A DNA stretch of 64,000 nucleotides from Gemmiger formicilis. Lineage in GTDB: Bacteria; Bacillota; Clostridia; Oscillospirales; Ruminococcaceae. The notes under the pieces are model-generated. The model had not been told where the DNA came from. It saw nothing but the letters and a program-made list of their open reading frames with translations, and did not search any database. This document shows positions 51,565 through 58,905 of the stretch, in pieces. Within the stretch, counting starts at the first letter, position 1. Each line of letters starts with the position of its first letter. The translations under genes and the position numbers were made by a program. Where the stretch lies: assembly GCF_024462815.1 (NCBI RefSeq), contig NZ_JANGCG010000001.1, positions 1 to 64,000 on the forward strand, read 5' to 3'.

Positions 51565-53073
51565 TTATTGCAGCGGCAGCGTGACGGCACGGCTTTCGTC
51601 CGCATGGTATCCGCTGCCGAACAGATACCGGAACTCGCTGATTTTCGCCACCTGCGCGGGGTCTGCGGTGTAGTAGTCGATGCGGCAGCTGATGATGCCG
51701 GTGGTCGGGTCCACGGTGCTGCTGCGCATGGCATAGGAATTGGTGTTCGTGTCGATATATTCCTCGTCCTGCGGCGTCAGCTCACAGCTCTGCGCATAGC
51801 CGTAGGGTACCATCTGCCAGGTCAGTGCCCGCCCCTGCACGGCAAAGTTCTGCAGGGTGTAGCCGCCCGCATCGCTGGTGGCAATTTTCACGCCCTGCTG
51901 CATTTCGTCCACGGTCACGGTGCGCTCCTCGTATTCGTACACACCGCTGTGGTACACGGGGGTAAAGGTGATGCTTTGGGCATTTTCGGCCGGCACGGTA
52001 TAGGCAACAGCACCGCCGGACACGCCGTCGGGGGAGCTGGGCAGCAGTTCCCGCCCCGTATCGTCGGTCAAAATCATTCCGCCGTTGAAGATCACAGGGT
52101 TGTCCGCATCCTCACCCCGCAGTTTCTTTTCCTCGTCCTCGCTTACCACACCAAAGGGGTGCGTTTCGGCAAATTTTTCATCCGCCTCGGAATGTTTCAC
52201 AAGGCTGCCGCTGCCGGTGCCGAAGCACAGGCTGTCCAGCGTGATGGGGTTATCGCTCAGCAGGGCATCGGTAATGCCGAAATCCAACACCGTCGGCGCA
52301 ACGCGGCGCGCCCCGGCACGCACCTGCTCACCGTTCAGCTCCATTGTGTAGCTAAGCCCCGGTTCTCCCTCTGCAGCGTGGGAATCCAACAAACGCAGCA
52401 TAACGGTGTCGCCCTGCGGCTCTTCCGGCAGCTGGTAGTGCAGCCACAGCCGGAAGGTATCGTCACCCTGGCGATAGAAATCGCTTTGCATCGTGTAGAT
52501 TTCCTCACCGCCGTTGATTTGCGCCGCCATCCATGGCGTATTGCTGCTGAGCTGTTCCCATTCGGGGTAGATGCTGTCGGCGTCCAGAAATTTCGACACC
52601 ACATTCTCACCGCTTACGGTAAAGAAGCAATCCAGCGTGGCGGCGTCCATGGACACCGTGTCCAGCGTGTAGTTGACGCCGTCCAGCGTCTGCGTCTGGC
52701 CGATTTCGGTATTGTGGCCTTCCGTATCGGTCTGCTGCCCGCCGTACTCGCCGCGCGGGGCGTCCAGCACATTCTGCACCTGCGCCTGCGATTTGGCATC
52801 GATGAAAAACCCGATTTTTCCTTCGGCCAACTCCTTGATATACGGTGCTGCGGCAATTCCTGCCGAAAGCACACAGGTGGCAGCCACGGCAGCGGCCACG
52901 CACACGGGTACACGGCGGTGTTTTTTCAGCTTAGGCGGCGTGTAACTGCCCGCCTTCTCTATTTTTTTCATAGCCAAGTCATAGATGCGCTTTTCTTCCT
53001 GCTTGCTCAGCGGCACGGTTTTTGTGGGATACTGTTCCAACAGGGAATCAGCGGTTTTTGTATTGTTACGCAT
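51565..53073 (-). CDS. DUF4179 domain protein, probable anti-sigma factor
   Basis: A 502-aa single-pass membrane protein. The N-terminal ~55 residues are cytoplasmic (SLLEQYPTKTVPLSKQEEKRIYDLAMKKI), then a basic PKLKKHRRVPV and one helix (about 58-78). The rest is extracytoplasmic, beta-rich, with the DUF4179 region soon after the helix (KIGFFIDAKSQ). It follows an ECF-type sigma gene by 16 bp, the arrangement usual for sigma/anti-sigma pairs in Clostridia. The signal is unknown. I chose ATG 53073; AGAGGGGGC lies nine bases upstream. It diverges from no gene and ends 12 bp from the fhs promoter. Confidence 0.8.
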   Translation of the reverse strand: MRNNTKTADSLLEQYPTKTVPLSKQEEKRIYDLAMKKIEKAGSYTPPKLKKHRRVPVCVAAAVAATCVLSAGIAAAPYIKELAEGKIGFFIDAKSQAQVQNVLDAPRGEYGGQQTDTEGHNTEIGQTQTLDGVNYTLDTVSMDAATLDCFFTVSGENVVSKFLDADSIYPEWEQLSSNTPWMAAQINGGEEIYTMQSDFYRQGDDTFRLWLHYQLPEEPQGDTVMLRLLDSHAAEGEPGLSYTMELNGEQVRAGARRVAPTVLDFGITDALLSDNPITLDSLCFGTGSGSLVKHSEADEKFAETHPFGVVSEDEEKKLRGEDADNPVIFNGGMILTDDTGRELLPSSPDGVSGGAVAYTVPAENAQSITFTPVYHSGVYEYEERTVTVDEMQQGVKIATSDAGGYTLQNFAVQGRALTWQMVPYGYAQSCELTPQDEEYIDTNTNSYAMRSSTVDPTTGIISCRIDYYTADPAQVAKISEFRYLFGSGYHADESRAVTLPLQ

Positions 53074-53089
53074 AAGTTGCAGCCCCCTC

Positions 53090-53629
53090 TTAATAGGTAT
53101 TGCGCAGCGCGGCAAACTGTTTGCGCAGTTTTTTGCGCCCGCGGGAAAGTCGGACATTGACGGTATGTTCCTGCATATTCAGCCTGCGGCCGATTTCGCG
53201 GCAGGACTCCCTGTAATAATAGCGGCGGAAAAATATCTCCCTGTCCGGCTCCGGCAGTTCGGTCAGCAGTTGGGCAATCAGTTCTTCCGCCTCGGTGGAA
53301 CGGCGCTCGGTCATCCAATCCTGCGCCAGTTCGTTGTTCAGCTCACATTCCTGTTGTCGGGGCCGCAGCGCCCGCCAACGGTCGATGGCCGCATTGCGCG
53401 CCGTCACACACAGCCAGGCGCGCAGTGGACGGTTTTGCTGCTTAAATTCGGCGGCGTGTTTCCATGCTGCCACCAGAACGTCAGCAGCGCACTCCTCGGC
53501 ATCCTGCGGGTTGTTGGGCAGAATACGGCAAATGACGGTATGAATCAGCCCGCCGTACTGTGTCAGCAAAAACTGCAACCCCGTTTCTGGCTCTGCCAGC
53601 AGGGCATCTATGATTTTGTTATCCTCCAT
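53090..53629 (-). CDS. ECF-type RNA polymerase sigma factor
   Basis: A 179-aa sigma-70 family protein with region 2 (DAEECAADVLVAAWKHAAEF, then LRAWLCVTARNAAIDRWR) and region 4 (LPEPDREIFFRRYYYRESCREIGRRLNMQEHTVNVRLSRGRKKLRK). There is no region 1 or 3, as expected for ECF sigmas. It presumably transcribes its own operon and a small regulon when the downstream anti-sigma releases it. Upstream at about 53690 the minus strand has GTGACATTTCC and, about 20 bases on, GTTTAG, which could be a self-recognised promoter, but I cannot confirm it. Confidence 0.9.
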   Translation of the reverse strand: MEDNKIIDALLAEPETGLQFLLTQYGGLIHTVICRILPNNPQDAEECAADVLVAAWKHAAEFKQQNRPLRAWLCVTARNAAIDRWRALRPRQQECELNNELAQDWMTERRSTEAEELIAQLLTELPEPDREIFFRRYYYRESCREIGRRLNMQEHTVNVRLSRGRKKLRKQFAALRNTY

Positions 53630-53708
53630 AGCGTTGTGATTCTTCCTTTCTGATTCAAGGCCTTGTACCCACTAAACGGCCACGCGGCAGGAAATGTCAC
53701 AAGGATTC

Positions 53709-53748
53709 CAAAAAAAGCTGCAGCCACCCGCAAAAACGGGTGGCTGCA
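53709..53748 (-). terminator. terminator of the metA-GT2 transcript
   Basis: Perfect stem TGCAGCCACCCG / CGGGTGGCTGCA with loop CAAAAA, followed on the minus strand by seven T. Confidence 0.9.
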
Positions 53749-53777
53749 CAATTTTCATTTGTTTTGCAATGCTGGTA

Positions 53778-54566
53778 TCAAACCTTGCCCTTGCCGCAGC
53801 CCCACTTTTTGAAGTAGCGGCCCATGCTGACAAGCTGCATCTTGAACTTGCCCGCATCGCGCATGGGGGCGCGGTGCCAGGCGTGGATGGCCGAAAACTG
53901 CGGCACCAGCCAGACAGTGCCCTTGCGCAGCACCTTCTGGGTCAGGTCGGCATCCTCGACATACATAAAATACGCGGGGTCAAAGCCGCCGATTTCCTTC
54001 AGCACATCTGTGCGCACGGCCATAAAGCTGCCGGTGCAGAACTCAATCCGGCGCGGAACCGTCAAATCCTCGTCCTGCATGGTGTAGTGGTCATCAGCCT
54101 TCTTGAATATACCGCCAAACTTCGGCGCCAGTTGGCGTGCCAGCAGCAGCCACGGCGTGGGTTTGCGGCGGGGCAGGTGCTGCAGGCGGCCGTCCGGGTA
54201 GCACAGCTGGGGGGTGGCCATGGCTGCGCCGTTCTGCGTCAGCAGCCAGTCAGCTAAACCGTCCAGAATATCGCCGGTCAGCAGAATGTCCGGGTTCAGG
54301 ATAAAATGCACCTCGCTGTCCAGACGCTCCAGCACGGTGTTGTGTCCCTTGCCGAAGCCGATGTTCTCCGCTAACTGTATAACGGTCACGCGGGCATCGC
54401 CGAAATCCGTGGCGGCCAGCTTCTGGCCGCAGCCGTCAGGGCTGGCGTTATCCACCACGTACAGCGCAAAATCCGCCGCGGGGGTATAGTGCAGGATGCT
54501 GCGCACAGCGGCGCAGACCTCGTCATAATCGCAGTACGCCACAATACAGGCGCTGAGCTTGGGCAT
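53778..54566 (-). CDS. GT2 family glycosyltransferase (rhamnosyltransferase-like)
   Basis: A 262-aa GT-A enzyme. It starts MPKLSACIVAYCDYDEVCAA, followed by VVDNASPDGCG and NPDILLTGDIL, the last supplying the metal-binding aspartates. The segment ENIGFGKGHNTVLE is shared with WbbL-type rhamnosyltransferases. It probably adds a sugar to a surface polymer. It begins two bases after the metA stop, an odd functional pairing that may be only transcriptional convenience. Confidence 0.85.
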   Translation of the reverse strand: MPKLSACIVAYCDYDEVCAAVRSILHYTPAADFALYVVDNASPDGCGQKLAATDFGDARVTVIQLAENIGFGKGHNTVLERLDSEVHFILNPDILLTGDILDGLADWLLTQNGAAMATPQLCYPDGRLQHLPRRKPTPWLLLARQLAPKFGGIFKKADDHYTMQDEDLTVPRRIEFCTGSFMAVRTDVLKEIGGFDPAYFMYVEDADLTQKVLRKGTVWLVPQFSAIHAWHRAPMRDAGKFKMQLVSMGRYFKKWGCGKGKV

Positions 54567-54568
54567 AA

Positions 54569-55498
54569 TTACTTCTCCAATGCTTCCAGATGGTTCAGGT
54601 CATAGGGGGTGTCCTGATACACGTAATAGTTCAGCCAGTTGGTATACAAAAGGTATCCGTGCGCACGCCAGCGGAACAGCGGGTCGCGGCTGGGGTCATC
54701 GTTGGGGTAGTAGTTGCAGGGAATGTTGATGGGCTTGCCGGCCTTCACGTCCCGCTTATACTCTTTGTCCAACGTGTACTTGTCATATTCCGGGTGGCCG
54801 ATGACAAAAATCTGCCGCCCGGATTCGGTGGAGAGCAGCATCGGCCCGGCAACATCGCTCTCGGCCAGAATCCGCAAATCGGGGCAGGCGTCAATCGCGG
54901 CACGGTCCAGCCCGGCCCAGCGGCTGTGCGGGGCGTAGAACACCTCATCAAAGCCGCGCACCAGCGGGTTGGAGGGGCGGGTCACGCGGTGTTCAAACAC
55001 GCCGAACATCTTCTTGTCCAGATGCACCTTGGGCACGCCGAAGTGGTAGTATAGCCCTGCCAGCGCACCCCAACACAGGTGGATGGTGGAGTAGACATTT
55101 TCCTTGGTGTAGTCCATGATGCGGCAGAGCTCGTCCCAGTAGTCCACATCCTCGTAATCCAGGTCCTCAATCGGCGCGCCGGTGATAATCATACCGTCAA
55201 AACGCTCGTTCTTGATTTCGTCAAAGGTCTTGTAGAACGCCTTCATATGCTCGGGCGCGGTGTGGGTGGTGCTGTGGGTGGCCGTCTGCAAAAAGGCAAT
55301 CTGTACCTGCAGCGGGCTGTTGGCCAGCAGGCGGGCCAGCTGGGTCTCGGTCACGATTTTGGTCGGCATCAGGTTTAAAATCAGGATGCGCAGCGGGCGG
55401 ATGTGCTGGCTCATGGCGCGCTCCTGATGCATGACAAATACGTTTTCATGCTGCAATTCGTCGTAGGCAGGCAGATTCTTGGGGATGATAAGCGGCAT
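54569..55498 (-). CDS. metA: homoserine O-acetyltransferase, MetA type
   Basis: A 309-aa enzyme of the MetA (GATase-like) family. The N-terminus is MPLIIPKNLPAYDELQHENVFV. The nucleophile cysteine lies in STIHLCWGALAGLYYHFG and the His/Glu pair in FVIGHPEYDKYTLDKEY. The specificity position reads TGAPIEDLDYEDVDYW: glutamate here, rather than the glycine of enteric enzymes, is associated with acetyl-CoA use in the published Bacillus cereus work. It starts methionine synthesis from homoserine. I chose ATG 55498; GAGGAGC lies eight bases upstream. Confidence 0.92.
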   Translation of the reverse strand: MPLIIPKNLPAYDELQHENVFVMHQERAMSQHIRPLRILILNLMPTKIVTETQLARLLANSPLQVQIAFLQTATHSTTHTAPEHMKAFYKTFDEIKNERFDGMIITGAPIEDLDYEDVDYWDELCRIMDYTKENVYSTIHLCWGALAGLYYHFGVPKVHLDKKMFGVFEHRVTRPSNPLVRGFDEVFYAPHSRWAGLDRAAIDACPDLRILAESDVAGPMLLSTESGRQIFVIGHPEYDKYTLDKEYKRDVKAGKPINIPCNYYPNDDPSRDPLFRWRAHGYLLYTNWLNYYVYQDTPYDLNHLEALEK

Positions 55499-55529
55499 AG
55501 GGAAAAGCTCCTCACTATAGAATACTTCT

Positions 55530-55558
55530 ATTATAAAGGCTCTTGGCGCAAAAAGCAA
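55530..55558 (-). promoter_or_regulatory. promoter of metA
   Basis: Minus strand TTGCTT (55558-55553), 17 bp, TATAAT (55535-55530). The -35 overlaps the T tract of the terminator of the upstream gene. Confidence 0.65.
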
Positions 55559-55592
55559 CAAAAAAGCACTCCCGGCGCAAAACCGGGAGTGC
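55554..55592 (-). terminator. terminator of the PPIase lipoprotein gene
   Basis: Stem GCACTCCCGG / CCGGGAGTGC with loop CGCAAAA, followed on the minus strand by TTTTTTGTTGC. Confidence 0.9.
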
Positions 55593-55605
55593 AGGAACAC
55601 GCAGC

Positions 55606-56820
55606 TTATTCGTACTTGACGTTGTCGATGAGGTTCTGCATCACATCGCTCTGCAGCACGTTCATCTTGACGTAGTTCTCGCCGTAGGCGGTCACATACT
55701 GGCTGGGGTCAGTGGTGCCGTAGTAGCGGCCAAAGTCAGCGTTCATCGTTTCGGTGTCGCACTTGAAGCCCATTTTCTCGGCCACGGCCTGCATCAGCAG
55801 GGCCTGCTGGGTGATGGAGCGGATGCTGTCGTGCGCATCCTTGAGGTAGGCGTCCACATTGTCATAGCTGGTGCCCAGCGTGCCGGAGCTCAGCAGGGTG
55901 TCCATGGTGGTGCCGTACTTCTGGGCGTAGGTGTAGATGCGGTACAGCAGCACATCGCGGTAGTAGTCCAGCGCAATCTGGGGCAGCTCATCGGTGTAGC
56001 TGACCTTGTCATGCAGGGCGGTGTAGACATCGCTGGCCTGATTGTCATAGAGCATCGTGGACTTGACGAAGGCCTTCAGCTCGTCAATGTTGTTCAGGCT
56101 CATCGTCTCGCTCAGGTTCTCTTTGACCCAATCGTCAGTCAGCTCGGGGGTGACGGTCTCCTTGATGTAGTTCAGCGTCGTCTCAAAGACGGCCTCCTTG
56201 CCGTTGAGGTCCTCGTTGCCGTAATCCTCGGGGAAGGTGACGGTGACATCAAAGGTCTCGCCGGGAGTGTGGCCGACAATCTGCTCCTCAAAATTGTCGA
56301 TGTAGGTGCCGCTGCCCAGCTTCAGGTCAGCGCCGCCGCCGTTGGTGTTGCCGCCGTCAAAGGCCACGCCGTCAATGCGGCCCACATAGTCGATGTTGAC
56401 GGTATCGCCATCCGCTGCAGCGCGGTCGGTGACCTGCTCATCGGTGGCAAAGCTGGACAGTACATTCGAGGTGATGTAATTGTCAATGTCCTCGTCGCTG
56501 ACCTGACCCAAATCGGCGCTGATGGTGATGTCGGCGTAGTCATCGGGCAGATTGACGTAATCGGTGGCGGTCACGCCCTTCAGATAGCCGTTCTCGTCAA
56601 AGGCGTCCGAAAAGCTGAAATCGGCCAGATAGGCGTACTCGGCGTCAGCGGCGGATTCCTCGGTGGAAGCGCTCTCGGCGGTGGATTCAGCGGCGGACTC
56701 TGCGGTCTCTGCAGTGGAGGCGGCGCTCTCGTCAGCGCTCTTGCCGCAGGCGGCCAGAGCAGCGGTCATGCCGACAGCCAGACCAAGGGCCGTCAGGCGG
56801 TGAAGATGATTCAGTTTCAT
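55606..56820 (-). CDS. trigger-factor-like FKBP-type PPIase lipoprotein
   Basis: A 404-aa secreted lipoprotein. The signal peptide ends in AALAACG (lipobox, Cys25), then a Ser/Ala/Glu-rich linker (26-60). An FKBP-type peptidyl-prolyl isomerase domain (about residues 115-220) has GDTVNIDYVGRIDGVAFDGG and TFDVTVTFPEDYGNEDLNGK. The C-terminal ~180 residues are helical and match the substrate arms of trigger factor. The ribosome-binding N-domain of trigger factor is absent, so this is an extracytoplasmic folding factor, analogous to but not homologous in layout with PrsA. I chose ATG 56820, with CAGGAG upstream; the ORF stays open into the leader element. Its leader holds copy 2 of the 174-bp element. 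Confidence 0.85.
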   Translation of the reverse strand: MKLNHLHRLTALGLAVGMTAALAACGKSADESAASTAETAESAAESTAESASTEESAADAEYAYLADFSFSDAFDENGYLKGVTATDYVNLPDDYADITISADLGQVSDEDIDNYITSNVLSSFATDEQVTDRAAADGDTVNIDYVGRIDGVAFDGGNTNGGGADLKLGSGTYIDNFEEQIVGHTPGETFDVTVTFPEDYGNEDLNGKEAVFETTLNYIKETVTPELTDDWVKENLSETMSLNNIDELKAFVKSTMLYDNQASDVYTALHDKVSYTDELPQIALDYYRDVLLYRIYTYAQKYGTTMDTLLSSGTLGTSYDNVDAYLKDAHDSIRSITQQALLMQAVAEKMGFKCDTETMNADFGRYYGTTDPSQYVTAYGENYVKMNVLQSDVMQNLIDNVKYE

Positions 56821-56846
56821 GGGTTTCTCCTGTTTCTTTAGAAATA

Positions 56847-57020
56847 AGGCAATATCACACAATTCTAAGTGCCGATGCAGCGAGCGAGAAGTGCAAGCTG
56901 CTAAGCAAAAAGCGCAGATAATACTGGTATGTATTATCGAGCATTTTTGCAACGCAGATTGTGCTTCGCAGCCGTTGCAGCGGTGCTTAAGCCGTAAGGC
57001 GCGAATTGTGCGGTGTTGTC
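56847..57020 (-). mobile_element. 174-bp MITE-like palindromic element, copy 2, in a 5' leader
   Basis: Inverted relative to copy 1 but in the same direction with respect to its downstream gene. It shares about 93% of positions by eye; the inner stem GATAATAC/GTATTATC is perfect again while the loop has one extra base (ATACCA). The end near the gene is more worn (GAATTGTGTGATATTGCC), breaking several terminal pairs. It lies between the promoter at 57036-57063 and the ribosome site of the PPIase gene. Confidence 0.75.
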
Positions 57021-57035
57021 ATGATATACTTTCCT

Positions 57036-57063
57036 ATTATACACGCTTTTTTGTAAAAGTAAA
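57036..57063 (-). promoter_or_regulatory. promoter of the PPIase lipoprotein gene
   Basis: Minus strand TTTACT (57063-57058), 16 bp, extended TG-TATAAT (57041-57036), followed by AGGAAAG as at copy 1. The transcript would include the whole 174-bp element. Confidence 0.7.
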
Positions 57064-57064
57064 A

Positions 57065-57093
57065 TGGAAATAGTGTGAAAAATGTGGTACAAT
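57065..57093 (+). promoter_or_regulatory. promoter of the DUF896 gene
   Basis: TGGAAA (57065-57070), 17 bp, TACAAT (57088-57093). The ~75-base leader has a GC-rich potential hairpin around 57108-57140. Confidence 0.5.
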
Positions 57094-57172
57094 GCAACTA
57101 AGGACTACCGCGGCCTGTGCAAGCGGGTGCGCCGGGCCCTGCCAATACTGACAAAAAGGGGACTGCCCATCT

Positions 57173-57391
57173 ATGGAAAAATCCAAAATTGACCGCATCA
57201 ACGCGCTTGCCAAAAAGGCAAAATCCATCGGCCTGACCGAGCGCGAAACCGCTGAGCGTGACGCGCTGCGCAAGGAGTACCTTGCCGATATGCGTGCCTC
57301 CTTCAAGCAGCAGTTGGACGCCACCTACGTGCAGACCGCCGACGGCGCAAAGATACCCTATGCAGAGTATGCAAAACTGAACCGCAAGTAA
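57173..57391 (+). CDS. DUF896 (UPF0291) small protein
   Basis: A 72-aa protein, the size of YnzC-type DUF896 members. It contains RINALAKKAKSIGLTERETAERDALRKEYL, the conserved helical hairpin, then ASFKQQLDATYV. In Bacillus the related YnzC is linked to the SOS response; here no LexA box was seen. It has an unusual acidic-basic helix content and no enzymatic motif. AAAGGGGA lies upstream of the ATG. Confidence 0.9.
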   Translation: MEKSKIDRINALAKKAKSIGLTERETAERDALRKEYLADMRASFKQQLDATYVQTADGAKIPYAEYAKLNRK

Positions 57392-57445
57392 GCGGAAACT
57401 TGTACAAAAAACCTCAAAAATCCTATAGAATTTCCTTGACGGCTA

Positions 57446-57454
57446 TGCTATAAT
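57446..57454 (+). promoter_or_regulatory. extended -10 promoter of purA
   Basis: TGCTATAAT (57446-57454), a consensus extended -10 without a good -35 at 16-18 bp. The ~70-base leader that follows has a small CCGGAGATTCCGG hairpin. Confidence 0.55.
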
Positions 57455-57529
57455 AAAACACGGCAGCGGATCCCGGAGATTCCGGAAAAGGCTGAAATGC
57501 CTATTTACTTACAAAAGAGGTAGAAACGT

Positions 57530-58822
57530 ATGCTTACTTCCATTACCGGCATTAACTGGGGCGACGAGGGCAAGGGCCGCATGGTCGACCTGCTCAGCCA
57601 GGACTATGACATTGTTGCGCGCTATCAGGGCGGCGACAATGCAGGCCACACCGTCAAGAACGAGCGCGGCAAATTCGTCCTGAACCTGATCCCCTCCGGC
57701 ATCCTGCGCCCGGACGTCGTCTGCGTCATGGGCGGCGGCATGGTCATTGACCCCGAGCACCTGGAAAAGGAAATCGCTTCGCTGACCGAAAAGGGTGTGG
57801 AAATCACCCCCAAGAACCTGAAAATTTCCGACCGCGCAACCATCACCATGCCGTTCCACGTTGCACAGGACGGTCTGGAGGAGGAGCGCCTGTCCAAGAC
57901 CGGTGCCCAGTTCGGCTCCACCAAGCGCGGCATTGCCTACAGCTACGGCGATAAGTACATGAAGAAAACCCTGCGCATGGGCGACCTTGTCCATATGGAT
58001 GCCGGCGTCAAGAAGCGTCTGGAGACCATCGTGGAGTCCAAGAACCTGACGATGGTGAACATCTACGGCCAGAAGCCTGTCAGCGTGGAGGAAATGTGGG
58101 CCTGGTGCGAGAAGTACTCCAAGCTGTTTGCTCCCTACATCTGCGATGTGGGCGATTATCTGGACAAGGCAGACCGCGAGGGCAAGAAGATTATGTTCGA
58201 GGCCCAGCTGGGCGCTCTGCGCGACATTGACTTCGGCATCTATCCCTACACCTCCTCCTCCAACACGGTATCTGCCTATGCGCCCATCGGTGCCGGCATC
58301 CCGGGCCATAAGCTGAACCTCTCCATCGGCATTATGAAGGCGTACTCTTCCTGTGTCGGTGAGGGCCCCTTCACCACCGAGCTGGCCATGACCGAGGCCG
58401 AGAAGGACGTGCTGCGTGAGCATGGCCATGAGTACGGCGCAGCCACCGGCCGTCCCCGCCGCGTCGGCCCGTTCGACGCTGTGGCAAGCCGCTACGGCGT
58501 GCAGTGCCAGGGCTGCGATGAGCTGGCCCTGACCCTGCTGGATGTCCTTGACTATATGGAAGAAGTGCCCATCGTCACTGCCTACAAGCTGACCGACGGC
58601 ACCACGACCACCCGCTTCCCGATGGGCAAGACGCTGGACGATGCCCAGCCTGTTGTCGAGAAGGTTCCCGGCTGGCACTGCGACATCACCGGCGTGCGCA
58701 AGTTCGAGGATCTGCCCCAGGCGGCCCAGAACTACGTCAAGCGTCTGGAGGAGCTGGTCGGCTGCAAGATTAAGTACATCTCTGTCGGCCCCGAGCGCGA
58801 TGCCTGCATCGTCCGTGACTGA
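57530..58822 (+). CDS. purA: adenylosuccinate synthetase PurA
   Basis: A 430-aa GTP-dependent enzyme. GTP loop GINWGDEGKGRMVD, then GGDNAGHTV (catalytic Asp and His) and the late loop SVGPERDACI. It joins IMP and aspartate; PurB (34294) then yields AMP. It sits 10 kb from the purine operon under a separate promoter, allowing separate control of the IMP branch. GAGG lies before the ATG. Confidence 0.97.
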   Translation: MLTSITGINWGDEGKGRMVDLLSQDYDIVARYQGGDNAGHTVKNERGKFVLNLIPSGILRPDVVCVMGGGMVIDPEHLEKEIASLTEKGVEITPKNLKISDRATITMPFHVAQDGLEEERLSKTGAQFGSTKRGIAYSYGDKYMKKTLRMGDLVHMDAGVKKRLETIVESKNLTMVNIYGQKPVSVEEMWAWCEKYSKLFAPYICDVGDYLDKADREGKKIMFEAQLGALRDIDFGIYPYTSSSNTVSAYAPIGAGIPGHKLNLSIGIMKAYSSCVGEGPFTTELAMTEAEKDVLREHGHEYGAATGRPRRVGPFDAVASRYGVQCQGCDELALTLLDVLDYMEEVPIVTAYKLTDGTTTTRFPMGKTLDDAQPVVEKVPGWHCDITGVRKFEDLPQAAQNYVKRLEELVGCKIKYISVGPERDACIVRD

Positions 58823-58852
58823 CAGGCAACGGACCTGAAATAAACCTAATCC

Positions 58853-58884
58853 AAAAGGCAGACCTTTACCCGGTCTGCCTTTTT
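58853..58884 (+). terminator. terminator of purA
   Basis: Stem AAAAGGCAGACC / GGTCTGCCTTTTT with loop TTTACCC. The next gene starts only about 20 bases later, with no promoter seen between. Confidence 0.9.
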
Positions 58885-58905
58885 CTGAAAAAGGGGGCAT
58901 TTTCT

